Shown here one piece after another: positions 7,156 through 15,664 of a stretch of 50,275 nt of DNA. Under the pieces are notes generated by a model, which worked only from the letters and a program-made list of their open reading frames with translations, searched no databases and was not told where the DNA came from. How positions within the stretch are numbered: position 1 is the stretch's first letter; each line of letters begins with the position of its first letter. The stretch comes from Chloroflexota bacterium (GTDB lineage Bacteria; Chloroflexota; Anaerolineae; Aggregatilineales; Phototrophicaceae): the NCBI GenBank assembly GCA_011523735.1, contig WTGB01000168.1, positions 1 to 50,275 on the forward strand. The letters are read 5' to 3'. The translations under genes and the position numbers were made by a program.

Positions 7156-8166
7156 CTACTTCTGATAGCCGATGGCTCTCGGGATGGCGCGGATGACACC
7201 CACGACGCCGCCGGCGATCTTGCCCGCCTCGCGGATCGGCAATATCTGCGTCCGCTCCCCATCAGTCGGGTCGAGCTCCTTCACTTCACGCACTCCGCGA
7301 TGTCCCAGATAGAAAAACAGCGCGATGCCGCCGGCCGCCAATGCCAGGGACACAAACATAATCAGGATGAAACCAAGCAGCACCGCGAACTGGCTCGTGC
7401 CTTCAATCGTCTGATTGGCGAAATCGTCGGGAGGCAAGACCAAACCGAGAATGTCCTGGATCGGGATGATGAAATCGCCGAAGCCATTGGCGAAGAAATC
7501 GGCATTCGCTTCGGTAGCGACCTGCAAACCCAAGCCATGCGGCAGCAGCGCAAAGGTGAAAAGCACTATCGTCACGATCACCGCGATCGTCAGCACCAGG
7601 AAAAGCTGCCCGGCATAGAAGGCAATCGTCTGCCACAGGCAGGATACGGTCATCAGCAAGACGCCAAGCGTGCCCGGTATGCCTGCCACCGTGATGAGCA
7701 AGATGCGCCAGGCGCCGAAGAACAACGGGAACCAAATCAAAAACCAGATCACATTCACGACCCAGTTGACCAGGAAGAAACTCACATTCAAATACGGAAA
7801 GCGCCAAGGCTTCGGGCTATCGTTGATGATGCTCCAGGCGCCGTCCCAGAGCCACTTGCCAGTTCGGAAAACCGGTCCTGATGTGCGCAAGGCGAAGTCC
7901 TTTTCCGGCGCTTCGTCTTCCTCCTCATCCGCGTGCTCGCCGTGTTCGCTCATCTTGGGGTCGAAGGCGCCCACGCCCCACATGAAGGTGCCCATGCAGA
8001 CGAAGGCCGCCAAGACCAGGCCGACCTGGGCGCCCTCGCTCGATGTGGCATTCATCCAGACCGGATCCATATCCTGCCAGGAACGCATCGCATAGACGAA
8101 GGCGAGCGACGCGACGAAACCTACGATCAGCGCCGGTATCGCCCTGCCAAGTCCCGGTTTATCCAT
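7156..8166 (-). CDS. Membrane protein of unknown function inside the cox operon
   Basis: A 336-residue protein I do not recognise. About six hydrophobic helices are visible: near 9-28 and 46-66, a cluster at about 126-210, and one near 262-290. A soluble, very acidic loop at about 70-92 (HGEHADEEEDEAPEKD) separates the first two helices from a tryptophan-rich stretch (GKWLWDGAWSIINDSPKPW). No heme or copper ligand pattern is obvious. It has a good Shine-Dalgarno (GGGGAG) and is flanked by two subunit-III genes in the same direction, which suggests an accessory subunit or assembly factor. Confidence 0.7.
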   Translation of the reverse strand: MDKPGLGRAIPALIVGFVASLAFVYAMRSWQDMDPVWMNATSSEGAQVGLVLAAFVCMGTFMWGVGAFDPKMSEHGEHADEEEDEAPEKDFALRTSGPVFRTGKWLWDGAWSIINDSPKPWRFPYLNVSFFLVNWVVNVIWFLIWFPLFFGAWRILLITVAGIPGTLGVLLMTVSCLWQTIAFYAGQLFLVLTIAVIVTIVLFTFALLPHGLGLQVATEANADFFANGFGDFIIPIQDILGLVLPPDDFANQTIEGTSQFAVLLGFILIMFVSLALAAGGIALFFYLGHRGVREVKELDPTDGERTQILPIREAGKIAGGVVGVIRAIPRAIGYQK

Positions 8167-8239
8167 GTTCCGCTACTCCCCTTACCTGCCGCGCCGAGTA
8201 TACCAAAGCTCGGTTCCGCCCTTAGCTTTTGTCTCGCGT

Positions 8240-8851
8240 TCAGCGGATCCAGTACAGCACTACATAGAATAATATCCAGGCGACTGCCACAAAATACCAG
8301 AGCTTCGCCGTCCCTTCCACCGCCCAGGCTTCGTGCTCCCCGCCGCTATAGGCACCGGAGCGAGCGCCGCGGTAGACACGCAACATAACCGCCGAAATCG
8401 CCAAGGCATGCACAACGTGGAAGCCTGTCATCAGACGCAACGTGACGCCATATTGCGTCGCCAGCGCCGCCTCGGATACTGTCATGAACTCATAAACGAT
8501 GATCGCCATGAAAGCGCCGCCAAGCGCCAGCGCCAGCCGCCAGCTCGAGAGAAAATCGCCCAGCTTGCCGCTGCGCAAACTACCCCAGCCCTGGCGTACG
8601 AACGCCGCGCTCAGCAGTAGCGCCAGCGTCGCGATGCTGGGCAGCAGCGGGTCAAAAGGGGCGACCCCGGCGGGGGGCCACTGCGCATAGCTGAAGCGCA
8701 ACTGCCAATTCACCACGATCATGGCGAGAAAAACCATGATCCAACTCGCCTGGAAGATCGTCATGCCGAGGCGGTTGTTCTTCAGGCGCAAGGCGGCATC
8801 ACGGTCGAGGCCGATCTTTGGTTTTTCCTGTCGTGCAATGGCGCTGGTCAT
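8240..8851 (-). CDS. Subunit III-like heme-copper oxidase protein (second copy)
   Basis: A 203-residue protein with about five membrane helices and the subunit III hallmark TGFHVVHALAISAVMLRVYR near 140-160, then a final helix pair (KLWYFVAVAWILFYVVLYWI). It is a diverged relative of the coxC product at 6422-7057; the first half is less conserved. It follows coxA by 77 nt. Having two subunit-III-type proteins in one operon suggests they form a heterodimer around subunit I or serve alternative assemblies. That role is inference. Confidence 0.8.
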   Translation of the reverse strand: MTSAIARQEKPKIGLDRDAALRLKNNRLGMTIFQASWIMVFLAMIVVNWQLRFSYAQWPPAGVAPFDPLLPSIATLALLLSAAFVRQGWGSLRSGKLGDFLSSWRLALALGGAFMAIIVYEFMTVSEAALATQYGVTLRLMTGFHVVHALAISAVMLRVYRGARSGAYSGGEHEAWAVEGTAKLWYFVAVAWILFYVVLYWIR

Positions 8852-8928
8852 TTTCTATTGTCATTAATTGGTCAATTGATGTTCAATCGAAGTCCAATTC
8901 ATGTCCCATTTGTGTCCAATTTTGTCCA

Positions 8929-10611
8929 TCAACCGTCGGGCCCTCCGCGACCGTCAAAAGCCGCGTCCACCGCGTCCAGATAAGCCGCTGAAGCCTCGGT
9001 GCCGTAGCCGTAGGGATCTTCGAAGGGAATGGGATCATCGGCGAAGTTGGTGACGGGCGGCGGTGATGTAGTTGCCCACTCCAGCGTCAGGGCGCGCCAG
9101 GGATTAGCCCCGGCGACGGGACCATGATAATAGGAGCGGATGATATTGTAGATCACGATAAAGGTCGAGAAACCCAGCACAAAGGCGGAGAAGCTGATCA
9201 GTTGATTCCAGGGCGCGAACGCGGGATCGTAGACGGCGACGCGCCGCGGCATCCCCAGCATGCCCACGATGTGCATGGGGAAGAAGGTGAAGAGGAAGCC
9301 GAAATAAGTGAAGGCGAAGTGAATTCGACCGAGGCGCTCATTCATCATGCGTCCGGTGACCTTCGGGAACCAGTGATAGAGCGCGGCGTAGATGGCGAAG
9401 ACGCTGCCGCCGAAGAGCACAAAGTGGAAATGACTGACGACGAAGTAGGTATCATGCACGTGGATATCAAAGGGCAGAGCCGCCAGCATGACCCCGGTTA
9501 TGCCGCCGATGACAAACATGGACATGAAGCCGAGGGCGAAGAGCATGGCGCTGGTGAAACGGATCTTGCCGCCCCAGATGGTGCCGAGCCAACTGAACAT
9601 CTTGATGCCGGTCGGCACGGCGATGATCATGGTCGTGATCATGAAAGGGATGCGCAACTCGGGCTGCAGGCTGGTGAACATGTGATGCGCCCAGACAGTG
9701 AAGCCGACGAAGGCGATGCCCATGCTGGACAAGCCCACCATGCGATAACCGAAAACGGGCTTGCGGCTATGCACGGACAGCACCTCGGACAGAACGCCCA
9801 TGCCCGGCAGCACCATGATATAGACGGCGGGATGGCTATAGAACCAGAAGATATTCTGCCAAAGCAGCACATCGCCACCGCCGGCCGCGTCAAAGAAGGT
9901 CGTGCCAGCGACGCGATCCAGCAGCAACAGGGTCAAAGCGCCAGCCAGGAAGGGCGTAGCCATGACAGCGATGATGCTGGTCGCCAGGACGGCCCAGCAG
10001 AGCAGGGGCATCCGCCAGAGCGTCATCTGCGGCGGACGCATATTGAAGATGGTGACGATGAAATTGATCGAGCCCATGATGGATGAGATGCCCAGCAGGT
10101 GCGCGCCCAGCGCCCAGAGCGTCTGCCCATCGCCGCTGAACAGCGTTGACAGGGGCGGATAAGACGTCCAGCCGGCTTCGGCCGGGTTGACAAAATAGCC
10201 GAGCAGCACGACGATCGCCGCCGGTGGAATCAGCCAGAAGGCAAAGGCGTTGAGCCAGGGGAAAGCCATGTCCTTGGCGCCGAGTTGCAGCGGCACGACG
10301 AAGTTGCCAAAAGCAGCCCACATGGGAATGATGAAGAGGAAGATCATGATGGTGCCGTGAATGGTGAAGAGGCTGTTGTAAGCCGCGCCGGAGACCATCA
10401 AGTCCAAGTCTGGCGTCCACAGTTCGAGCCGAATGAGCATAGCCATGGCGCCGCCAATGATGAAGAACAGGAAGGATGCCACGCCGTATTGCACGCCGAT
10501 GATTTTGTGATCGACGCTCCAACGCAGGTATTCGCTCAGTGCCGGGCGCTGTACCGCTTCCGCCTCGTGACCTTCTGCTTCTGCCCCCAGGGGGACGGCA
10601 ATTGTTGCCAT
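8929..10611 (-). CDS. coxA: Cytochrome c oxidase subunit I, A2-type
   Basis: The catalytic subunit that reduces O2 to water and pumps protons. All metal ligands are visible in the 560-residue protein: heme a His85 (FTIHGTIMIF) and His396, heme a3 His394 (VVSHFHF), and CuB His260 with His309-His310 (WAHHMF). The cross-linking Tyr264 and K-channel Lys337 are present. The glutamate of the A1-type HPEVY motif is replaced: the sequence is YSHPAVY, the Tyr-Ser signature of A2-type caa3 oxidases. Shine-Dalgarno AGGAGAAGAGG precedes ATG. Confidence 0.98.
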   Translation of the reverse strand: MATIAVPLGAEAEGHEAEAVQRPALSEYLRWSVDHKIIGVQYGVASFLFFIIGGAMAMLIRLELWTPDLDLMVSGAAYNSLFTIHGTIMIFLFIIPMWAAFGNFVVPLQLGAKDMAFPWLNAFAFWLIPPAAIVVLLGYFVNPAEAGWTSYPPLSTLFSGDGQTLWALGAHLLGISSIMGSINFIVTIFNMRPPQMTLWRMPLLCWAVLATSIIAVMATPFLAGALTLLLLDRVAGTTFFDAAGGGDVLLWQNIFWFYSHPAVYIMVLPGMGVLSEVLSVHSRKPVFGYRMVGLSSMGIAFVGFTVWAHHMFTSLQPELRIPFMITTMIIAVPTGIKMFSWLGTIWGGKIRFTSAMLFALGFMSMFVIGGITGVMLAALPFDIHVHDTYFVVSHFHFVLFGGSVFAIYAALYHWFPKVTGRMMNERLGRIHFAFTYFGFLFTFFPMHIVGMLGMPRRVAVYDPAFAPWNQLISFSAFVLGFSTFIVIYNIIRSYYHGPVAGANPWRALTLEWATTSPPPVTNFADDPIPFEDPYGYGTEASAAYLDAVDAAFDGRGGPDG

Positions 10612-10679
10612 GTTTGCGCCTCTTCTCCTGGATTCGCCTTTTTCCCTAGACGAGCTAGCGTCTCAAGCCCGCTTTCGCT

Positions 10680-12011
10680 TTAAGCCGAGCCGTCTTCTTG
10701 ATTTGTATTTGCATCGCCCGCGTCGCCATCGCTCTTGCTTGTCTCAGCCTCGCCATCGCCTTGGCCAAAAGTGATGTCGACTTCTAAACCGAATACAGCC
10801 TTGATCGCCTCGGGGATGGCGGTTGTGCTGTTTTCATTGTCGCAGTCGGATTGCTCGCCCTGCGTGCAGAGGTAAGCCACGATTGAGTAAAGTTGCTCGG
10901 CGTCCATCTGATAGTTGTCGGGCTGGTCGGGACCGAATTGCGCCATCTGCTCGTTATAGCCGGGCACGACGAAAGCGGCCGCATCCCAAACCGAAGTGAC
11001 GATGTATTCTTCCGCTGATTGCCCGGGCACGCGTTCACCGGCGCGGTCGGCGATGCCGTTGAGGGATGGACCGATGGGGTTGGTCCAGCCCAGGCTGTCG
11101 AGGACGTGGCAACTGTGACAGACGTATTCCTGAATGACGATTTCGCCGCGCAAGACCGGGTCAGCCGGCGGATTTAAGATAGTGTGGATGGCCGGTTCAT
11201 AGAATTGCTCGAGGAATTGGCTCTCGTCTTCATGGACGACAACTGTGCCGCGCATCCGGCCGTGACCATCGCCGCAAAGCTCGGCGCATACGATAGGGTA
11301 CTCAGCCGGGTATTGGGTCCCTTCGACGCGGATAGGGGTAAAGCGGATCTCGGTCAGGCGTCCGCCGGTCGCGGGATTGCCGGGCAGCAGGTCTTGCTTG
11401 ACGCGCATGGCCGGCACCCAATAGGAATGGATCACGTCCTGCGTTCGCAATTCGAGATCGACATTCTGGCCGATGTAGGTATGCAGCGTGTCGCCGCTAT
11501 TGATGACGATAGGATCGCCATCGGGGTCAAGTCTGCCCGTCTCGTACACATGCGTCCAGGCATAACGCGCGCCGGTCACTCTGATGACGATCTCTTCTCC
11601 GTTGATCATGTTTACCGCCGCTTTCGGCTCGGAGTTTTGGCTCCAGACATTGAAGCTGATCACCGCCAGGAAGACGACGACCAATGATGGAACGATAGTC
11701 CAAACCAGTTCGAGCAAGGGATTGCCATGATAGGTGGGACCATCGCTGCGATCTTCGCCGCGGGCGCGGAAGAAAATGACCGAAATAAGCAGCATGCCTT
11801 GGATGAGGAAAAAGACCACGCCGCCGATGACGACGAGAATGTAGAACAATTCGTCTACGCTTTTGGATTCAGCCGATGCTTGCGGCGGCAGCACCACCGG
11901 GACAAAGGTGGTAAACCAGTTGATGCCGATGACGCTGACGAGAAGGAACACGGCGGCGACGACAATGGCGGCCGGGCTTATCGATGGGATGTTGGAACGA
12001 TTATCTTCCAT
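10680..12011 (-). CDS. coxB: Cytochrome c oxidase subunit II fused to cytochrome c (caa3)
   Basis: Subunit II carries the CuA centre that takes electrons; the C-terminal fusion to a c-type cytochrome makes this a caa3 oxidase. In the 443-residue protein there are three hydrophobic segments (about 13-38, 56-80, 98-122). CuA ligands are His195, Cys242, Glu244, Cys246, His250 and Met253 (CAELCGDGHGRM). The heme c site is CHSCH at 298-302, with Met356 a candidate distal ligand. The tail is Ser/Asp/Glu-rich. It is the first gene of the operon, with a promoter at 12137-12165. Confidence 0.97.
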   Translation of the reverse strand: MEDNRSNIPSISPAAIVVAAVFLLVSVIGINWFTTFVPVVLPPQASAESKSVDELFYILVVIGGVVFFLIQGMLLISVIFFRARGEDRSDGPTYHGNPLLELVWTIVPSLVVVFLAVISFNVWSQNSEPKAAVNMINGEEIVIRVTGARYAWTHVYETGRLDPDGDPIVINSGDTLHTYIGQNVDLELRTQDVIHSYWVPAMRVKQDLLPGNPATGGRLTEIRFTPIRVEGTQYPAEYPIVCAELCGDGHGRMRGTVVVHEDESQFLEQFYEPAIHTILNPPADPVLRGEIVIQEYVCHSCHVLDSLGWTNPIGPSLNGIADRAGERVPGQSAEEYIVTSVWDAAAFVVPGYNEQMAQFGPDQPDNYQMDAEQLYSIVAYLCTQGEQSDCDNENSTTAIPEAIKAVFGLEVDITFGQGDGEAETSKSDGDAGDANTNQEDGSA

Positions 12012-12136
12012 ACTGGACTACCGCCTGCAATTTACCGCCACGAAAACCTGGTCTCACAAGGATATCATCGACGCTCTGAGCGGTCCCTCCATAACCGTCG
12101 GGAGCCTGCCGCTCGGCGTTTGTTCAATTTGTCACA

Positions 12137-12165
12137 ATTCTAGCGAAAAGGCGTCGCCATTTCAA
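12137..12165 (-). promoter_or_regulatory. Sigma70-type promoter of the cox operon
   Basis: On the minus strand TTGAAA (12165-12160), a 17-base spacer, then TAGAAT (12142-12137). The predicted start near 12130 leaves a leader of about 120 nt before coxB. Confidence 0.65.
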
Positions 12166-12232
12166 GCCGATGTCCTGCCTCATTCGCGCGCGCTCAAAAA
12201 CGGTCAAATTCCGCTTGCGGCTGGCTGGCGCG

Positions 12233-12261
12233 TTGGAGACATCTGGCGCATAGGGTATGAT
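12233..12261 (+). promoter_or_regulatory. Promoter of the small membrane protein gene at 12289
   Basis: TTGGAG (12233-12238), a 17-base spacer, then TATGAT (12256-12261). The predicted start near 12268 gives a leader of about 20 nt. It is divergent from the cox promoter. Confidence 0.5.
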
Positions 12262-12288
12262 TAAGACTGCAAGATTTCGCTGGCTTGT

Positions 12289-12660
12289 ATGGCGCTTGTA
12301 CGCATGGACAAAAGCAATACGATGCCGAGGCCAATAGACCGTCTAATCAATATCGCGCTGGTTCCGCTAGTGATTCTATTGGCAGTGGTCGCGTTTTTCA
12401 CCCTGCAGGAGCTCCTGCTGACCTTGAGCGCGCGAGCGATCGTCACCTCTATGGATAGCGCTGTGCGCGGCAAATACGCCCTCGCGACCGTGCGGAACTT
12501 ATGGTTGCTGGGCGGGGGCGCTTTCCTGGTCGGCTTCTTGATTTATGTGCTGGATTTCGCCTTTAAGCATTGGCGCACACGGCGCTCGAGACGGCTGCTC
12601 CTGCGGATCCTGGCGGCGGAGTTGGTGATAATCGGCGCGGGGTTGGTGTTCTTTAGTTGA
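12289..12660 (+). CDS. Small three-helix membrane protein, unknown function
   Basis: A 123-residue protein I do not recognise. Three hydrophobic helices are clear: about 21-45 (NIALVPLVILLAVVAFFTLQ), about 70-90 (LWLLGGGAFLVGFLIYVLDF) and about 104-122 at the C-terminus. A basic HWRTRRSRR segment precedes the last helix. ATG 12289 and ATG 12304 are both possible starts; neither has a strong Shine-Dalgarno. It is divergent from the cox operon and its stop abuts the convergent PBP gene, one base apart. Confidence 0.65.
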   Translation: MALVRMDKSNTMPRPIDRLINIALVPLVILLAVVAFFTLQELLLTLSARAIVTSMDSAVRGKYALATVRNLWLLGGGAFLVGFLIYVLDFAFKHWRTRRSRRLLLRILAAELVIIGAGLVFFS

Positions 12661-12661
12661 C

Positions 12662-14881
12662 TCACCGCGAACCGAAATAATAATACTCAAGTATCTCTCG
12701 CGTCAGCGGCGCCGCCACCGCTGAGCCTTCGCCAGCATTTTCCACCATAACGACAATTGCGATTTGCGGCTCCTTTGCCGGCGCGTAGGCTATGAACCAG
12801 CTATGCGGCCGCTTGTCGTCGCCGGGTACCTGCGCCGTGCCGGTCTTGCCGCAGACGCCCACATCGAGCAGCGGCGAATTATAGAATTGATGCGCGGCGG
12901 TGCCGGTGTAGCCGCTCGTGACATCGCACAAGCCCCGGCGGATGATAGCGAGGTTGGCGGGATCTAATCCGGTATCGAGCATGACATCGCGTTCGGCCAC
13001 CCGACTTCGCTGATCGAGTATGCCCCGCTCGCGCACGAGATGCGGGCGCAAGAGATAGCCTCCGTTGGCGATAGTGGCGTAGAGGCGCAGCATCTGCAAA
13101 GGCGTCGCCAGGACCTCGCCCTGACCGATAGACAGATTCACAGCGTGGGCATAAGACCAGGGCAGGCCTGTGAATTGCTCGATGTTATCAGGAGTGGGGA
13201 TGTTGCCAGCGACTTCAGGAATCTGATTTAGTCCGGAACTTTGCCCCAAACCCAGTTTCAGCGCATAGGCCGGCAGGAGCCAGGGGTCTTTGGCATTGAG
13301 GCGAAAGCCAGCTTCGTAGAAGAAAGGATTGCAGCTATTGGTGATGCCGGTCTGAACGGACATAATGCCATGCCCGCTCCGCAGCCAATCATAGCGGATA
13401 TCGGCGCCATAAGCCCAACTGCCGGTGCAGTGATAGCGGCTGTCTTCATCGTAGACGCCGCTTTCCAGGGCGGCAATTGAGGTCAGCCCTTTCATGACCG
13501 AGCCGGTTGGATAGGCGCCTTGGGTAGTGCGGTTGAGCATGGGCAAACGTTCATCTTCGGCCAGCGCGTCTAAGCTTTCGGTGGCGGCTGCGCGCCCCAT
13601 GGAGGGGAAGGGATTGAGGATATTGGCGTCGAATGTCGGGTGGCTGAGCAGCGCCAGGATTTCCCCGTTGCGGACATCCATGATGACGATGGCCGCCCCT
13701 GGCGAGTCTTCCGCCCAAGCGCCGTCTTCATAGGCTCCTTGCAGCAGGCGGAGCGTCGCGGCTTGCAGGTCGGCATCAATGGTCAGCCAGAGGCTTTCTG
13801 GTATGCGAGAGCGGACTTCGCTCAAGATGCGGATCCGACGTCCGTCCGGGCCAATCAGGGAGAGCCGTCCGCCAGGTTGGCCAGCCAGAGTGCGGTTCAT
13901 GCTGGCTTCAATACCAGCTTTGCCGATGATGGTCTCCGCGTTGAAGCCGATGGCTTCGAGGGCTGGGACCTGTTCGGCATCGGGATACCCTACATTACCC
14001 AGCACATGTGGCAGCAGCGTTCCGTCAGAGTAGCGGCGGGTGGACTGTTGGCGGAATTCCGCGGCGCAATCCGCCTGGAGGCGATCGCCAGTTTCGATGT
14101 AGTCAGTCGCTTCGAGGATGCCGGCATCGACGATCCAGTCCGTGCCGGAGCGCACATCGAAAAGATCGCGGAAGAATTCGACCGATTTGCCGCTCGCCTC
14201 GGACAAGCTGTGAAAGCAGATTTCCCGCTCGGGTATATGCCGGTTGTCCACCAACACCCGCACGACCCGTCCATTTTGATCCCCCAGCACCTTGCCATAG
14301 CGGTCATAGATATTGGCGCGGCTGGGCACTTGTTCTTCGAAGACGAGGCGGGCGCCTTGACCCATTTCGGCGAAGATATCGGACCGCGACCAAGCGATAC
14401 GCCAGGCATCGGCTTGGGGATCGATGACCAGACGCAGCAAACGGTTCGGATCGCTGAATTTGCCCAGGATGCGGGACTTGAATGCCATTGTATATTGGAA
14501 ATTGAGTACGCGGCCCTCGCCGGTCAGCGTCTGCGGGCGGTATTCGAGGCTCTCGAGGGACATCGTGTTTTGGGCGTTCTGGTAAAGCCTGCGGAACTCG
14601 TCGAAAGAGGTAAGTTCGCGGTTGCGGAAGGTGAGCAGATGGTGCATTGCCGCGAAGTCGCCCCGCTGCCAGGCATCCAGAAAGCTGCTCGCCACCGCGC
14701 CGGCCGCTTCAAGATCGGCGGCCGCCTGTTGTTTTGGCGCGGCAGTCGGGATAGCGCGAGCCGCCTCTTCAGATAGTGCCGCAGCCTGGCGGCAGCCGCT
14801 GAAAATGACGATGCAGAATAAGCAGAGAATGACCAGTCGGCGCACGATGACCTGTATAGCTTGGGCGAGTTTGCGTTTCAT
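12662..14881 (-). CDS. MecA-like penicillin-binding protein, predicted lipoprotein
   Basis: A class B D,D-transpeptidase that cross-links peptidoglycan. The 739-residue protein starts with a basic segment, a hydrophobic helix and a lipobox ending at Cys30 (VIFSGC). An NTF2-like, MecA-type N-terminal domain follows (about 60-170), then the dimerisation region (SRANIYDRYGKVLGDQ). The transpeptidase domain keeps all motifs: Ser461-Val-Met-Lys464, Ser516-Cys-Asn518 and Lys679-Thr-Gly-Thr682. It is therefore expected to be active, unlike the class-A PBP homologue at 37687. Lipid anchoring is inferred from the sequence. Confidence 0.93.
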   Translation of the reverse strand: MKRKLAQAIQVIVRRLVILCLFCIVIFSGCRQAAALSEEAARAIPTAAPKQQAAADLEAAGAVASSFLDAWQRGDFAAMHHLLTFRNRELTSFDEFRRLYQNAQNTMSLESLEYRPQTLTGEGRVLNFQYTMAFKSRILGKFSDPNRLLRLVIDPQADAWRIAWSRSDIFAEMGQGARLVFEEQVPSRANIYDRYGKVLGDQNGRVVRVLVDNRHIPEREICFHSLSEASGKSVEFFRDLFDVRSGTDWIVDAGILEATDYIETGDRLQADCAAEFRQQSTRRYSDGTLLPHVLGNVGYPDAEQVPALEAIGFNAETIIGKAGIEASMNRTLAGQPGGRLSLIGPDGRRIRILSEVRSRIPESLWLTIDADLQAATLRLLQGAYEDGAWAEDSPGAAIVIMDVRNGEILALLSHPTFDANILNPFPSMGRAAATESLDALAEDERLPMLNRTTQGAYPTGSVMKGLTSIAALESGVYDEDSRYHCTGSWAYGADIRYDWLRSGHGIMSVQTGITNSCNPFFYEAGFRLNAKDPWLLPAYALKLGLGQSSGLNQIPEVAGNIPTPDNIEQFTGLPWSYAHAVNLSIGQGEVLATPLQMLRLYATIANGGYLLRPHLVRERGILDQRSRVAERDVMLDTGLDPANLAIIRRGLCDVTSGYTGTAAHQFYNSPLLDVGVCGKTGTAQVPGDDKRPHSWFIAYAPAKEPQIAIVVMVENAGEGSAVAAPLTREILEYYYFGSR

Positions 14882-14995
14882 TATAAGGGGAATCGCGGAA
14901 ATGGATGCGTTGGCGCGGGGAAGAAACGGACATGAGTTGGATTGTCCGTGCGACCGCTATTCAGGAAGCTGGTTGATTCCAACTGTCCCAATGAG

Positions 14996-15601
14996 TCAGT
15001 CGCTTTTTACCGCTTCTGGCGGCTTATGCAGCCGATACCAACTCGACGGTACGCCAAGCGCGCTATCGTAGCTGCGCTGCTCCCAGAAGAGTTCGAGCTT
15101 GCCCTTGAAGAGCCGCGCGACCTGCAGCGGCGTCCAGCCCACAGTAGATTCCGGACGGGGATGGCTGGCGTAGAGCATGAAGCAGCCGCCCCGCCTGAGG
15201 CTTGCGCTGATGCCAGCGGCGTAGGCTTCGTTCAGCGCCTTGTCGATGCTGTGGCCGCAGCCGATGTCGATGATGAGATCGTAGGGACCTCGCAATTCGG
15301 GCAGTGCAGCGAGCCGGGTGACATCGGCGCAGAAGAAGCGATGCGAGTCCGGCGGGAAGTTCGCCAGCTTGGTCCTCGCCAATTCGATGGCTCTCGGCAC
15401 GAAATCGATGCCGTCGGCCTGCCAGCCCTGACGCAACAGATCGCGAATGACGGTGCCCGTGCCGCAGCCGAGATCGAGGGCTTTGCCGGGTGGCAACTCG
15501 CCGAGAATGTCGAAGATCTCGGGCGGCGTGATCCCGCTATCCCAAGGCATGTCGCCATCGGCATAACGCTGGCGGAACATTTGCTGGCGGTCTTCGGTCA
15601 T
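14996..15601 (-). CDS. Class I SAM-dependent methyltransferase
   Basis: A 201-residue methyltransferase with SAM-binding motif I ALDLGCGTGTVIRDLL near 36-51, an acidic residue at the end of strand 2 (ADGIDFV), and motif IV (YDLIIDIGCGHSI). It resembles the TehB/thiopurine-methyltransferase-like group; the substrate cannot be read from sequence. No clear Shine-Dalgarno is seen and a palindromic repeat begins 16 nt upstream of the ATG. It follows mutS2 on the same strand, 63 nt apart. Confidence 0.85.
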   Translation of the reverse strand: MTEDRQQMFRQRYADGDMPWDSGITPPEIFDILGELPPGKALDLGCGTGTVIRDLLRQGWQADGIDFVPRAIELARTKLANFPPDSHRFFCADVTRLAALPELRGPYDLIIDIGCGHSIDKALNEAYAAGISASLRRGGCFMLYASHPRPESTVGWTPLQVARLFKGKLELFWEQRSYDSALGVPSSWYRLHKPPEAVKSD

Positions 15602-15616
15602 GGTGTTGGCGTGTCA

Positions 15617-15643
15617 CGGGCGAACTGATAGGTCGCCCCTACA
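15617..15643 (-). repeat. Intergenic palindromic repeat, copy B
   Basis: Read on the minus strand: TGTAGGGGCGACC, a short centre, and GTTCGCCCG. It differs from copy A (2686-2710) at only a few positions. It lies between mutS2 and the methyltransferase gene, both on the minus strand. Confidence 0.75.
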
Positions 15644-15664
15644 TTCCTTCTCGATAGTGAAATC

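Noticed and set aside
9124..10086. A 320-codon plus-strand frame rich in His, Asp and Glu
   Set aside because: Shadow of coxA, whose metal ligands are all intact in the other strand; the composition is what reversed membrane-helix codons give.
13640..14776. A 378-codon plus-strand frame
   Set aside because: Antisense to the MecA-like PBP gene with complete catalytic motifs.
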